Shown: positions 29,768-62,685, counted from the first letter of the stretch. The stretch is 64,000 bases of DNA from Amyelois transitella (GCF_032362555.1 NC_083534.1:4082001-4146000), one strand, 5' to 3'. Notes: generated from the letters alone by a model not told the origin. Numbers and translations are program-made.

Positions 29768-30955
29768 GGAAAATTTATACTTCCATCAAATCTCCACACT
29801 CCTCAGCCTGACTGTCCTCTAATAATACATATACTTACAATAATACTTATTATATGAGCTTGACGAAGACTAAGTACAACGAAACTGCATGCAGCCGAGT
29901 GATTTTTGTTATAAGCGTACGTAAGTGAAAAAAAAAAAAAAAATCACGAACGTTCGATTTTATATCGGACTTTTTGGCGGGAACCTAAACGTCAAACGTC
30001 ATGTTATTTGTGTTGTAATATTTTTCAAAATTTGTGTTTCACTATTAATTTTGGATAGAAGTATACCTGAGCACATAAGGCTAGTCTTTATTGCGAAAAA
30101 AAAACTGCTCATAAGCAAGTTTGATCTTGCCAAAACGGAAAAAGAAACAACTTTCTTATATTTCTTTAATATAGATTCGTTCCACATGAAACAGGCTAAA
30201 GTCTCCAACTTTCTTAAACTCAATTGACATTTTATTTTTTTAATAGACTCAAGTTTGTGGCAATGACAAATTTTGAGATGGTATTTTAGTACTTATAACA
30301 TTCTTTGGCGGGAAACTTGCTGTCATTGTCATATATCTTTCCTGACCTTTACTCTTGACCTGGAAAGTTGGAATAATAATGACACATTAAATAAATACAT
30401 CACGTCTTTATCCTTTACGGGGTAGACAGAGCCAACAGACTCAAAAAAGCTGAAAGGCCACGTTTTGGTTGGATTGGATTTGCGAACACCACTGCGTTGG
30501 CACCTCGTTGTGCAGGATTTTACAAGTTAAAATTGACTTGTATTTACTTTACTGTACATAGATATTATTTATGTGATCAATTTTTATTTGTTTTGTAAGT
30601 AAATATTTATTGTTACATTTTTAAATATTAAAAAATAATAACAAGAAATAAAGGCTCGAGTTTAATTTTAGACTGCTCTGAACTTTTAAATAGGTATGTT
30701 GAGTGGACAATGTAATGTGTTAAGGAAACTAATTTAACTAAACAAATTTATATATCGCATACCTAACTCATATTCGTAACAATACTCTCAGTTTGGATTA
30801 TATACGATTGTCCGCGATTATCTCACTTTTCGCTTAACCGATTTTAATGTGGTTTTTAGGTAATTGTTTGTTACGAATAAGTTTTTGGAAAATTAGCCTA
30901 CTTCAAAAAAGTTTGATATCGATTGGAAGCGATTCTGTTTTTACAAACGTTATAC
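29768..30955. other. 3' flank of the Pro/Gln-rich gene
   Basis: AT-rich with no gene. Candidate AATAAA signals near 30646. A reversed SINE A tail fragment lies at about 30398-30465. The 100-codon Lys/Phe-rich ORF at 29925 has no coding features. Confidence 0.4.
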
Positions 30956-30957
30956 TT

Positions 30958-31360
30958 AAATACATACCTATAAGCACGTCTATATCCCTTGCGGGGTAGA
31001 CAGAGCCAACAGTCTTGTAACGACTGATAGGCCATGTTCAGCTATTTGGCTTTAAGATAAAAAAAAACGACATGATGGAAAAACTGACAGGTTGCAAGCC
31101 AATCGCCTAAAAGGGGAATTTTAAGTTTATAAGCCTTCCCCTTAGTCGCCTTTTAAGACATCCATGGGAAAGAGATCGGAGTCTGCTGGCACAGGCATTC
31201 ATATGCTTAAAAGTAGGCTCCAACAACAAACCTATGTAAAGATCTGTAATTACTGAATAAATTCTTTTTCATTTTCATTTTTCATCTTTCATCTTCAAAG
31301 AGATGGAGTGGTCCTTTTCTTTTTTCTATTGGTGCCGTGAAACAAATGGCACATGTTATA
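30958..31360 (-). mobile_element. SINE family A copy with an internal insertion
   Basis: Reverse copy split at AAGAGAT by about 125 bp of unrelated sequence (31175-31300) containing CATTTTCATTTTTCATC. Confidence 0.65.
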
Positions 31361-31367
31361 AGTACTT

Positions 31368-31632
31368 ACATACATACATACATATGGTGACGTCTATATC
31401 CCTTGCGGTGTAGACAGAGCCAACAGTCTTGAAAAGACTGAATGGCCACGTTCAGCTATTTGGCTTAATGATAGAATTGAGATTCAAATAGTGACAGGTT
31501 GCTAGGCAATCGCCTTAAAAAGAATCCCAAGTTTGTAAGCATATTCCTTAGTCGCCTCTTACGACATCCACGGGAAAGAGATGGAGTGGTCCTATTCTTT
31601 TTTCTATTGGTGCCGTGAACCACACGGCACTT
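31368..31632 (-). mobile_element. SINE family A copy
   Basis: Full-length reverse copy, CATACATACATATGGTGACG to GTGAACCACACGGCAC. Confidence 0.82.
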
Positions 31633-32021
31633 ATAAGTACTTAAAAGAATAAAATACAATATAGCCGACAAGTATCTCAAATTGTCCGACAGACATTCAA
31701 AACATACACATTGTATTTGCTACGGTATCCACTCCGATTGTTGTGAAAATTTTTCGGTGCATTCAGTTATTTTATGCCGTCACAAATTTGGTTAATGTGG
31801 AAAAGTACCATAAAGATGATGTTACCTTGTAAGTAGGTACACGTAACCATGACGTGAGTCATAAAAGCATGTCGGACAGTCAACGATTACCTAGTGTTCT
31901 ACAAAATTTCCTCGTTTCAGGCAAGATATAGACCTAATTTATTTAATTATTTATAAGGCAACACAACGGGCACTAAGTAACAAGATACGAGGTTTCTTTA
32001 TAAATAAAATTGTTCCAATAA

Positions 32022-32285
32022 TTGTGCCGTGTGGTTCCCGGCACCAATACAAAAAAGAATAGGACCACTCCATCTCTTTCCCATGGATGTCGTATAAGGC
32101 GACTAAGGGATAGGCTTATAAACTTGGGACTCTTCATTTAGGCGATGGGCTAGCAACCTGTCATTATTTGGATCTCAATTCTATCATCAAGCAAAAAAGC
32201 TGAACGCAGCCTATCAGTCTTTTCAAGACTGGTGGCTCTGTCTACCCCGCAAGGGATAAAGACGTGACTATATGTATGTGTGTAT
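32022..32285 (+). mobile_element. SINE family A copy
   Basis: Full-length plus copy with CCGTGTGGTTCCCGGCACC head. Confidence 0.82.
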
Positions 32286-32387
32286 TTACAATAATAAAGT
32301 ACTAAAATTACAAATGCATACAATACCTACAGTTAATTACAAACAATTACAAAAACAATGCCAGAATATGTAGGTACTAATTGTAAT

Positions 32388-32970
32388 CATGTATTTTATC
32401 CTTTACGTGGTAGACAGAGCCGACAGTCTCGAAAATACTGAAACGCCACGTTCAGCTGTATGGCTTAATGAGGAAATTGAGATTCATATAGACTATATGA
32501 CGGCCTCTGCGGCGCAGCGGTACTTAGTACGATTGTCGAATCCCGGCCAGGGCATGATGAGAAAAGAACTTTTTCTGATTGGCCCGGGTCTTGGATGTTT
32601 ATCTATATAAGTAAGTATTTATTATAAAATATAGTATCGTTGAGTTAGTATCTCGTAACACAAGTGTCAAACTTACTTCGAGGCTAACTCAATCTGTGTA
32701 ATTTGTCCCATATATATTTATTTTAAATATAGTATCGTTGAGTTAGTATCTCGTAGCACAAGTCTCGAACTTACTTCGAAGCTAAATCAACCTGTGTAAT
32801 TTGTTCCATATATAAGTATTTATTTATTTAGTGACAGGTTGCTAGTTTGTCGCCTAAAAAATAATCCCAAGTTTATAAGCCTATTTCTTAGTCGCCTTTA
32901 CGACATCCATGGAAAAGTGATGGAGTGGTCCTATTCTTTTTTGCTTTAGTGCCGCGAATCACACGGCAAA
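32388..32970 (-). mobile_element. SINE A interrupted by SINE B
   Basis: Reverse SINE A parts at 32388-32490 and 32828-32970 enclose a plus-oriented SINE B (about 32498-32825) whose 3' third is duplicated (GTATCGTTGAGTTAGTATC twice). Confidence 0.78.
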
Positions 32971-33364
32971 ACTGATTAAAACAGATAGATAGATAGACTC
33001 TTTATTGCATCATAAGAAAAGAAAAACAGAAATATAATAAACACAGGTAAAGGGGTACAAAGGCGGACTTATCGCTAAAGCAATCTCTTCCAGTCAAGGA
33101 AATTAAAATAGAAAGGCTTTGGCTTTGATATGGCTAAAACAGTCCCATCATGCAGCCACGAAGTGAATTTCTTCTGAATAATGTAAAGTATCTGTCCTTG
33201 CATTATTCAGAGCTACAGTGACCATCGACAAACCGTCTATAACGTGCAATTTTTCCATAAATATTCGGCGGGAAAGCTGTATTTTATCCGTCATCATAAC
33301 ATAATTGAGACTTCAAGTTGAGTTGAATCAGGGTTGACATATTCAAATTTCAAATTTATTTTTA

Positions 33365-33600
33365 CATACAATACATATAATCACGTCTATATTCCTTGCG
33401 GGGTAGACAGAGCCGACAGTCTTAAAAAGTCTGATAGGCCACGTTCAGCTGTTTGGCTTAATGATCGAATCGAGATTTAAATAGTGACAGGTTGCTGACC
33501 CATCGCCTCAAAGAAGAACTCCAAGTTTATAAGCCTATCCCTCCCTTAGTCGCCTTTTACGACATCCACGGGGAAAAGATGGAGTGGTCCTATTCTTAGA
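33365..33600 (-). mobile_element. SINE family A copy
   Basis: Reverse copy with intact 3' end. A plus 5'-truncated copy lies at about 33932-34130. Confidence 0.78.
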
Positions 33601-34134
33601 TATAAATTTTGCACCTACTTACATGAGTGTATTGTTTTGTTATTATGTTTTTATATTTTATCAAGTACGAAGCAATAATAAGAATAATTTGCCAAGGAAC
33701 TTGACCGGTCACGCAAATAAAATCACAGTTTGCTATTTTCCCGCTTTGGCAGCCCTATTTCACTTTTTAAAATATGAATGACGATTGATTTTAGCTGATG
33801 TTTGAATGTTTTATTTGAAAAAAGTTCAAATCAATAATGTAACTCTTTGTGCAGTCTGTAACTTAGACTTACCTATTTAATTAAAAATAATAATTAAGTA
33901 CCTATTAACAGGGTGTAGTTGAATTGAATTGTCGTAAAAGGCGACTAAGGGATAGGCTTACAAACTTGGGATTCTTTTTTAGGCGATGCGCTAGCAACCT
34001 GTCACTATTTGAATCTCAATTCTATCATTAAGCCAAATAGCTGAACGTGGCCGTTCAGTCTTTTCGAGACTATTGGCTCTGCCTACCCCGTTAGGGATAT
34101 AGACGTGACTATATGTATGTATGTAGTTGAATTG

Positions 34135-34650
34135 ATTATCGTTTGTGCTAATGCGCTATGCCTGTGGTGGCCCGGTTCAAATCCGACCCCGGCCATGTAC
34201 CAAACACTATTTTCGACGTTACGTACATTAGTTTGAATATTAACCGATGGTCTTACGGTAAGGGAAAACATTGTGAGGAAATCTGCACGTTTAAGCAACG
34301 AAATGTCCATGTCCATGATGATGAATTAGGTTCCCCTGCAATGGCTGCCAGCGGCGGTCTTATGAGAGTCGCTTCTTGTAAAAACCTGACTCACCCAATT
34401 CAGGCATACCCCGGGTTCCTCTCCACAGTGATGAGGATGAAACTGTGACTAACGCCTGGCATACTTTATCAAACACATAGTTACGTCTATATCCCTTGCG
34501 GGGCAGACAGAGCCAACAGTCTTGAAACGACTGAAAGGCAACGTTCACATGTACGGCTTAATGATGGAATTGAGATTCAAATAGTGACAGGTTGCTAGCC
34601 CATCGCATAAAAGAAGGATCCCAAGTTTATTAGCCTTATCATGAAAACTG
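34135..34650. mobile_element. SINE C (plus) followed by SINE A (minus)
   Basis: SINE C at about 34135-34450 has a tRNA-like head (GGTTCAAATCCGACC). SINE A at about 34470-34645 is reversed. Confidence 0.7.
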
Positions 34651-34661
34651 TATCACTACAT

Positions 34662-34838
34662 AGTATAAAACAAAGTCGCTATTTTAGTCTGTTCTGTCTG
34701 TATGCTTAAATCTTTAAAATTACGCAACGGATTTTGATGCGGTTTTTTGTAACAGGTAGGAGTGATTCAAGAGGAAGGTTTTTATGTATAATAACATTTA
34801 TAATTTTGCACCCGTGCGAAGCCGGGGCGGGTCGCTAG
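34662..34838 (+). mobile_element. Helitron-like element, family H3
   Basis: Ends GGGGCGGGTCGCTAG followed by T. Matches the reverse copy at 21600-21785. Confidence 0.68.
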
Positions 34839-34959
34839 TATAATATAAGAATAACATGCTGTAAACTAAATATATAAGTAAAACAACCTTATATATGTAT
34901 AGCATAAGCAACCTTTATTATGTACCAAAGTAGGAGTTACTTAGAATGTTGTCAACATA

Positions 34960-37479
34960 CATACATACATACATAAAATCACGCCTCTTTCCCGGAGGGG
35001 TAGGCAGAGACTACCTCTTTCCACTTGCCACGATCTCTGCATACTTCTTTCGCTTCGTCCACATTCATAACTCTCTTCATACAAGCTCGGCGGTTTCGGG
35101 TACTTTTGACCTGACCCTTTACCAGGACGTCCTTAATTTGATCAAGATACGTTCGTCTAGGTCTTCCCACTCCGACCTTTCCCTCCACACTCTCCTTGTA
35201 TATCTGCTTAGTCAACCTGCTTTCATTCATCCTCTCCACATGACCGAACCATCTTAACATACCCTTTTCTATTCCTGTAACTACATCTTCTTTCACATCA
35301 CAACACTCCCTTATCACGCTGTTCCTTATCCTGTCACTCAATTTCACACCCATCATACTCCTTAACGCTCTCATTTCCACTGCATTTATTCTGCTTTCAT
35401 GCTTCTTTTGCCATACCCAACTTTCACTCCCATACATTAATGTCGGGACCAACACGCCCCTGTGCACAGCCAGTCGAGCCTTTTTGGATAGTTTCTGACT
35501 GCTCATAAAGGCATGCAAAGCTCCATTCACCATGTTCCCCGCGTTCACTCTCCTTTCAATATCACTATCATACTTGCCATCTGATGTAAACTTTGATCCT
35601 AGATATACAAACTCTTTCACTTGCTCCACTTTTTCTCCTGCAATCAAAATATTACATGCTGTCATTTCTTTCTCCATTTCAAAAACCAGTGTTTTAGTTT
35701 TACTTACGTTCACTTTCATTCCTTTCTCTTTTAAAGCTTCATGCATACAGTTTACCATCTCCTGTAACTCCTCCGCTGATGACGCCAGTATAACCTGATC
35801 GTCGGCATAGAGCAGACATTTGACGAGTAACTCATTCATCCTTAATCCACTTTTAGACTCTTTCAAAACTGTCAAACAGCTATCCATAAATAGGTTGAAC
35901 AGCCACGGTGACGCAACACATCCTTGCCTAACGCCTTTCTCAATCTTAAACCACTCAGTGTGCGCTCCGTTTATCCTGACACAAGCACTCGAATCCTCAT
36001 ATAAGGATTTCAGTGCTCGTATTAAGAGACTGCTCACCCCATGCATAGAAAGTGCTGACCACAATTCATTCCTCTCAACTCTGTCATAGGCCTTTTCCAG
36101 ATCTACGAATGTGCAATAGACTTTTTGACTCTTGGCCAAAAACTTTTCGGCTATGCACCGCAAGGAAAAGACCTGATCGGTACATCCCATTCCCTTTCGA
36201 AATCCCGCTTGAGCATCCCATATTTTGTCATCAGTTTCATTCCTGACTCTATTAATCAATACCTTAGCATACAATTTGCCGACGACGCTAAGCAGGCTTA
36301 TACCACGATAATTTTTGCAGTCCAGCTGTGACCCTTTTCCTTTGTAAAGTGGCACGATAACAGCCTTACACCAATCTTTTGGTACTCGGCCACTTCTCCA
36401 ACACAAATTGAAAAGGCAGTACAACTGACTAGCTACTACGCCTTTTCCTGCTTTAAGCATCTCGACCGACACTCTATCACACCCAGCAGCCTTTCCCGCT
36501 TTCATACTCTTAAGTGCTTCCACAATTTCGAACATTTCAATTTCGCCTTCCATCTCATTCTCTTTTTCTTCGCTATAGCAGAAATCTTTCTTATTTCCTT
36601 CCTTTTTTTCAAATAAACTTTCAAAATAGTCCTTCCATATCTTTAGTACACATTCTTCTCCTTTCACAACGCTACCATCCTGGCATCTGATCCTAGTCAG
36701 CTCTCTGGTTATAGTATTTCCTCGGGCTGACCTTACGGATTTCCAGAATACTTTCAGATTTGACTGAAAGTCTTCTGATAGCCTTTTATCAAAATCCTCT
36801 TTATACTCTTCTTTCTTTCTAATCACAGCTTTCTTAACCAAATCTTTCATTTTCTTATATTCCTTACGTGCTTCATTCACATCTTCATCTATAACCTCTT
36901 GCATTCTTAAGTTAGCTTTTGCTGCTAACAAATCCAGCCATGCTTTCTTCTTTAATCGCACAAGTTCTTGCACATCTTTACTCATCCACGCATTTTTGTG
37001 ATTTTTTCCTTTCCTTCTTCTACTTACACCACACACTTCAACAGCTACTTTCACAATTCTTTCTTTAAATTCCTTCCATCCATCTTCAATATCGCTCATT
37101 TCCTCTAAATCTTCAAATTCATCCTTCAGTCTATTAATATACTTCTTACCTACATCCATATCTTGCAAATTTTCTACTTTTACTCTTTCCAAAGCGCTGG
37201 TTTGCTCCCTTACCCTGTGCCGCCAGCGATTGAAGATACCCCTTATCCGGGATATCACCAGTAAATGGTCCGAGTCAATGCCAGCACCGCGATATGCACG
37301 GGTATCCAGCACTTTGTTCTTCAATCTTTCATCTACAATCACAAAGTCTATCATACTTTTTAAAATACCTTCCACTCTTGTGTAGGTGTGGATCTCTTTA
37401 TGTTGAAACATTGAGTTCGACACAAAAAGATCCCACTCTAGACAAATTTCTAATATACTTAAACTGTTACTTACTTAAG
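34960..37479 (-). mobile_element. RTE-like LINE, 5' truncated, with 14-bp target duplication
   Basis: ATGTTGTCAACATA flanks both ends (34946-34959 and 37480-37493). The 3' end is (ATGT)n as in RTE-type LINEs. Shorter copies occur at 4118, 17568, 18615, 37672, 55764 and 56672. Confidence 0.88.
34979..37423 (-). CDS. LINE ORF: endonuclease C-terminal part plus reverse transcriptase
   Basis: 814 codons from the first ATG; the frame stays open upstream for about 15 codons to the truncation point. N-terminal part: end of an AP-type endonuclease (IDFVIVDERL, GIDSDHLLV). The RT domain has AVIVPLYKGKGS, NYRGISLLSVVGKLYAKVL, TFVDLEKAYDRV, GVRQGCVASPWLFNLFMD and the catalytic LLYADDQVIL at about residues 540-550. 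The C-terminal region holds MLRWFGHVERM and GVGRPRRTYLDQI, common in insect RTE-like LINEs. Most of the endonuclease is missing, so this copy cannot retrotranspose alone, but the RT frame has no stop or frameshift, indicating recent insertion. Clade assignment is from memory. Confidence 0.88.
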   Translation of the reverse strand: MSNSMFQHKEIHTYTRVEGILKSMIDFVIVDERLKNKVLDTRAYRGAGIDSDHLLVISRIRGIFNRWRHRVREQTSALERVKVENLQDMDVGKKYINRLKDEFEDLEEMSDIEDGWKEFKERIVKVAVEVCGVSRRRKGKNHKNAWMSKDVQELVRLKKKAWLDLLAAKANLRMQEVIDEDVNEARKEYKKMKDLVKKAVIRKKEEYKEDFDKRLSEDFQSNLKVFWKSVRSARGNTITRELTRIRCQDGSVVKGEECVLKIWKDYFESLFEKKEGNKKDFCYSEEKENEMEGEIEMFEIVEALKSMKAGKAAGCDRVSVEMLKAGKGVVASQLYCLFNLCWRSGRVPKDWCKAVIVPLYKGKGSQLDCKNYRGISLLSVVGKLYAKVLINRVRNETDDKIWDAQAGFRKGMGCTDQVFSLRCIAEKFLAKSQKVYCTFVDLEKAYDRVERNELWSALSMHGVSSLLIRALKSLYEDSSACVRINGAHTEWFKIEKGVRQGCVASPWLFNLFMDSCLTVLKESKSGLRMNELLVKCLLYADDQVILASSAEELQEMVNCMHEALKEKGMKVNVSKTKTLVFEMEKEMTACNILIAGEKVEQVKEFVYLGSKFTSDGKYDSDIERRVNAGNMVNGALHAFMSSQKLSKKARLAVHRGVLVPTLMYGSESWVWQKKHESRINAVEMRALRSMMGVKLSDRIRNSVIRECCDVKEDVVTGIEKGMLRWFGHVERMNESRLTKQIYKESVEGKVGVGRPRRTYLDQIKDVLVKGQVKSTRNRRACMKRVMNVDEAKEVCRDRGKWKEVVSAYPSGKEA

Positions 37480-37493
37480 ATGTTGTCAACATA

Positions 37494-38136
37494 TACTTCA
37501 AATTTAACTTAAAACTGAATGTTTTATTAATGGTAAAATCTTAAGGGTCATTTCCACTGTTATAGGGACTAGCACGTGCGTTTTAAACATTTCAAAGACA
37601 CTAGACATTAAAAAGTAGTTGTTGCGAAATCTCATTGTATAGCAAAATAATATAATTTAATTATATAAGCCAAAGGTCAGGTCAAGAGTACCCGAAACCG
37701 AGCTTGCATGAAAAGAGTTATGAATGTGGATGAAGCGAAAATATTATGCAATGATCGTGGCTAGTGGAAAGATGTGGTCTCTGCCTACCCCTCAGGGAAA
37801 GAGGCGTGATTTATGTGTGTATGTTATTTGTATATGTAGCGCCTACAATAATTATCTCATCCATTGAGATAGTTAATGGTTTGGGCTGCCGCGTCTCATC
37901 CTGTCTACACTAAATTAAATCGATAACACAAGCACCCCATTCAAATTCTTCGGAAAATTTTCGATCGCATTAATGAAATCATACCTTAAACATGTTTATC
38001 GCGCACATAAATAAAACTGCTTTAGTTTTCGTACCATCAGTTCGTTACATGATTTTGCGCGGGACAAACAACATAACGTAACGTGTTATTTATAGATTCT
38101 AAATTTAAATTAAATTGTATTCTCAATTGTTTTAAA
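37494..38136. promoter_or_regulatory. Upstream region of the aldo-keto reductase gene
   Basis: Contains a plus-oriented LINE 3' fragment at about 37672-37830, then about 300 bp of unique sequence before the start codon. No TATA box at a convincing position. Confidence 0.4.
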
Positions 38137-58984
<20,848 letters not shown>

Positions 58985-59217
58985 ACACGCACAATTAAGC
59001 AGAAATAACAATAGATTCATCCACGTGTCCAACTTAGGTTCGAATCTCTGAGACCAGGATGTGCAAGATCGATTAGCCTGGCACCACGCACGAGTGTAAC
59101 ATTTAAAAGCACGTCACAATTTTATTGGCGCGAAATTAGCGCAATACTAGTGATAAATTATGTCAAAATAAATTATTTTGTCATTATTTTTTTTTATTTT
59201 ATCAACCCGTATCTGTG

Positions 59218-59710
59218 GTGTGGTACCCGGCACCAATTGAAAAATGAATTCGTTCATGTATTGATTGTATGAATTTTTTAATGTAGACAATGTGCATTAG
59301 TCTACGATTTAGATTGAAGAAATATAATTTTGTAAATTGACGTCCGGTGAAAATGCTGCAGTGTAGCTTGTTCCGCCGCTTCTTCTACACATGCGCTTTG
59401 GAAGCGGTGGTAGTTATAATTGGATTTAAGTGATGTGACGTCAATATGTGATACATTGTATCCAATTTTGAAAATAAATCTATTCTATTCTGAATAGGAT
59501 CACTCCATTTCTTTCCCATGGATGTCGTAAAAGGCAATTAAGGGATAATCTTATAAACTTAGGATTGTTCTTTTAGGCGACAAGCTAGTAACCTGTCACT
59601 ATTTGAATCTCAATTCTATCATTAAGCCGAACAGCTGAACGTGGCCTATCAGTCCTTTCAAGGCTGTTGGCTCTGTCTACCCCTCAAGGGAATAAACGTG
59701 ACTATTATGT
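59218..59710 (+). mobile_element. SINE A interrupted by a reversed family D element
   Basis: The SINE head at 59218-59245 and body at 59495-59710 enclose family D sequence (about 59340-59490, reverse, with GCTGCAGTGTAGCTTGTTCC). Confidence 0.7.
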
Positions 59711-59826
59711 ACACGTATCCAATCCATCTACTGTCAATCATCCTCTCCACACGACCATACCCATTAATAAAACAAACGTAATTCTTAAAACATTTATAAG
59801 TACTACGATTAAGACTGATGATTATA

Positions 59827-59970
59827 TCAATAATCATCAGTCGATGGACTTTTTGTAGCTAAATATTGCAACGCGCGCTGAATTGCCGGCGGTATGGGCG
59901 GCGGTGTTGGCAAATGCTGACCCTGGGGTTGGAAGCCGTTCTCGTCTGCCTTGTAAAGGAGGTTTATCAC
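59827..59970 (-). CDS. Cuticle protein terminal exon
   Basis: 144 nt, acceptor ctattacag. Encodes [14 protein letters not shown] and the C-terminal [10 protein letters not shown]. Confidence 0.9.
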   Translation of the reverse strand: MINLLYKADENGFQPQGQHLPTPPPIPPAIQRALQYLATKSPSTDDY

Positions 59971-62088
59971 CTGTAATAGAATAGACATTACATTACATTA
60001 CTTTACATTACATTACATCACATTACATTACATTACATTACTTCACATTACATTACATTACATATGGTCACGTCTGTATCCCTTGCGGGGTAGACAGATC
60101 CAACAGTCTTGAAAAGACTGAATGGCCACGTTCAGCTGTTTGGCTTAATGAGAATTGTAATTCAAATAGTGACAGGTTGCTAGCACATCGCCTAAAAAAA
60201 GAATCCTAAGTTTGTAAGCCTATCCTTTAGTCGCCTTTTACGACATCCATGGGAAAGGTATAGAGTGGTTCTATGAAAACCACACGACAATATATATCAC
60301 ATCACATCATATAATCTTAATTCTATCATTAAGCAAATGCTGCAGTGCAGTGCCCGACACTGCGGCCGCTTCTTCGGCACTGACGCTTTGGAATAGTTAC
60401 TAATAGAAAACGTAGTTTTAAGTCTGTATATGACAATTGATTAGTGACTAGAGGCCGCCCGCGACTTCGTCCGCATGGAAACCCCATCAATCCCGCTGGA
60501 ACTCCGGGATAAAAAGTAGCCTATATGTTATTCTGGGTCTTCAGCTACCTACATACCAAATTTCATCGTAATCGGTTCAGTAGTTATTGCGTGAAAGAGT
60601 AACAAACATCCATACTGACATCCTGACATACTAACAAACTTTCGCATTTATAATATTAGTGGGATTCACACATTTTTAGAGATTAATTTCTTATATTTTA
60701 ATTGATAACGTCATTGTTTTATAAATAATAATTAAACTGAACTCAAATCAAAACTAAAGCTATATCTACCATAATAATGAAAAAAAAACTCAAATTCAAA
60801 TTCAAAATTTTTATTCATTACTATAGGATACTTCATATCGCTTAATAATTGTCAAAACGTATGGTTTAACAACATTGGTTGACGTCAAATAAATTACTTA
60901 AAACTAACTTTACTGGTGCAGAAGAAGTGGTAACAAACTGCACTGCAGCATTTTTTTCAACAACGTCAATAATTTATTATATATATTATGTTATACAAAC
61001 AATAATAATTTGAATTAAAAATAGATACATTCTTTTTTAATTAAAAGTTTAATAATTTTTACCTGGCCATCCGGCGCTGTGTACTGATATTGTCCTTCAA
61101 CGACTAAACTAGACTCGCCGCCCGGATTTGCTTGCAAGGAACCACGCTGCTCGTGGTAGATACCTCCCTCTGAAAAAATATCATTACGGTAAGATAATTT
61201 ATATTTGTCAAAACACGTAATCGTACATTCATGTTTAACCGTTATTATGTAGTAGTTAAGATAAAGATAATTTATATTTGTCATAACAAGTAATCGTACA
61301 TTCTTGTCCATTATTATATACTAGCTGTGCCCGCGGTTCGTTCGCGTGGAATAGTTATTTTAGGCATCAGTGAAGCCCTCAAGGGTGAATAATTTTCCCC
61401 GTTTTTTTTTCACATTTTCCATTTTTTCTTCGCGTCTAATAGTTTCAGCGTGATGTTATATAGCCTTAAGCCTTCCTCGATAAACGGTCTATTCAACACA
61501 AAAATAATTTTTCAATTCGAACCAGTAGTTCCTGAGATTAGCGCGTTCAACAAACAAACTTTTCAGCTTCATAATATTAGTATGTATAGATAATAGAACA
61601 CTAAACAGTGTGGTTCCCGGCACTAATAGAAAAATAATAGGACTCTCTCCTCGTCTCTTTCCAATGGATGTCGTAAAAGGCGACAAAGGAATATGCTTGT
61701 AAACTTAGGATTCTTCTTATAGGCGATATGCTAACAACCGGTCACTATTTGAATCTTAATTCCATCGCTAAGCTAACAGCTGAACGTGGCCTGTCAGTCT
61801 TTCAAGACTGCTGGCTCTGTCTACACAAGGGTTATAGACGTGATTATATGCATACATACATACATATGGTCACGTCTATATCCCTTGCGGGGTAGACAGA
61901 GCCAACAGTCTTGAAAAGGCTGATTATATGAATGAATGAAAATTAAGATAAACAAAAATCGAAATACAAAAACACAAGTTACCAGTTTGCAACGCCCATT
62001 TATACGACCCGTCAGCGTCAGGTCCTTCAAAGTCATTCCGAACTATCATGTCATTATTCTGCCCTTGTATAGAAGTTACCGCCAAAAA
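59827..62088 (-). CDS. RR-1-type cuticle protein, three exons, start exon missing
   Basis: Exons 62088-61983, 61169-61063 and 59970-59827 (TGA) join in phase to 117 residues. [10 protein letters not shown] looks like the end of a secretion signal peptide; then [30 protein letters not shown] and [17 protein letters not shown] form a Rebers-Riddiford (RR-1 type) chitin-binding domain, followed by a Pro-rich [16 protein letters not shown] tail. The product should be secreted by epidermis into the procuticle and bind chitin. The signal peptide needs an upstream exon (at most about ten residues), which I could not find between 62089 and 63600. Convergent with the reductase. Confidence 0.88.
59995..60295 (-). 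mobile_element. SINE family A copy with an (ACATT)n-type tail
   Basis: Reverse copy preceded by repeated ACATTACATT units (59990-60060), directly after the acceptor of the cuticle terminal exon. Confidence 0.78.
60448..60664 (-). mobile_element. Helitron-like element, 217 bp
   Basis: Reverse copy: CTAGAGGCCGCCCGCGACTT to AATATTAGTGGGA. Related to the 197-bp family but with a longer inner segment. Confidence 0.78.
60788..60965 (+). mobile_element. Repeat family D copy
   Basis: CTCAAATTCAAATTCAAA to AACTGCACTGCAGCATTTTT, in a cuticle gene intron. Confidence 0.68.
61063..61169 (-). CDS. Cuticle protein exon (RR core)
   Basis: 107 nt, acceptor tttttcag, donor CAG/gtaaaa. Encodes [13 protein letters not shown] and the [10 protein letters not shown] core. 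Confidence 0.9.
61321..61590 (-). mobile_element. Helitron-like element, family H2
   Basis: Reverse copy, CTAGCTGTGCCCGCGGTTCG to ATTAGTATGTATAGA. Confidence 0.75.
61608..61935. mobile_element. SINE A copies in tail-to-tail arrangement
   Basis: A plus copy (61608-61855) is followed directly by a reversed 3' fragment (61858-61930), making a palindromic tail junction. Confidence 0.75.
61983..62088 (-). CDS. Cuticle protein exon (signal end and RR start)
   Basis: 106 nt, acceptor ttttcag, donor ACTG/gtaact; phase 0 in, one base over. Confidence 0.85.
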
Positions 62089-62104
62089 CTGAAAATTAAA
62101 AAGT

Positions 62105-62300
62105 TGTTTTTTTTTTTTAAATGGATAGGTTCACAAACTTGGGATTTACTTTTTTAGGCGATGGGCTAGCAACCTGTCACTATTTGAATCTCAATTCTAT
62201 AATTTAGCCAAACAGCTATCCGTGGCCAATTGTTCTTTTCGAGACTTCTGGCTCTGGCTACCCCGCAAGGGATATAGACGTGATTATGAACATAACACAT
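62105..62300 (+). mobile_element. SINE family A, 5' truncated
   Basis: Plus copy from GGATAGGTTCACAAACTTGG to ATATAGACGTGATTATG, just upstream of the first recognised cuticle exon. Confidence 0.75.
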
Positions 62301-62685
62301 TTTTTTTAGTACATAGCATTACAAAAAAAGTAATGCATAGATAACGGCGGACATTTCCCTAAGAGGGATTTCTTTTTTTTTTATAAGAATGTCAATAAGT
62401 CAAAACTGGTAATGAAAGTTTGTTGAACTTTGATGGATAAATAAATAAATAAGTAGGTATATATGTGTAACATTTTCTTTTTTTCACCAGCAAATTGAAT
62501 AAGACAATCTCGGGCTTCTTTTACGCGTGAAAAGTTAAAAAAGCTACCGATTTGTTTTCTGAATCTCAACATGTGGCGTATACCTATCGCACCTAAAGTT
62601 TATGAAATTGATATAAAACCTTTTTTTTTAATTGGTCGAATAATAAACAGTCGAGTCGAGTTTTGAAACTAGATGACATTTACCA

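Noticed and set aside
29925..30227. 100-codon ORF after the Pro/Gln-rich gene
   Set aside because: Starts in a poly-A run, AT-driven composition, no motif, reverse strand equally open.
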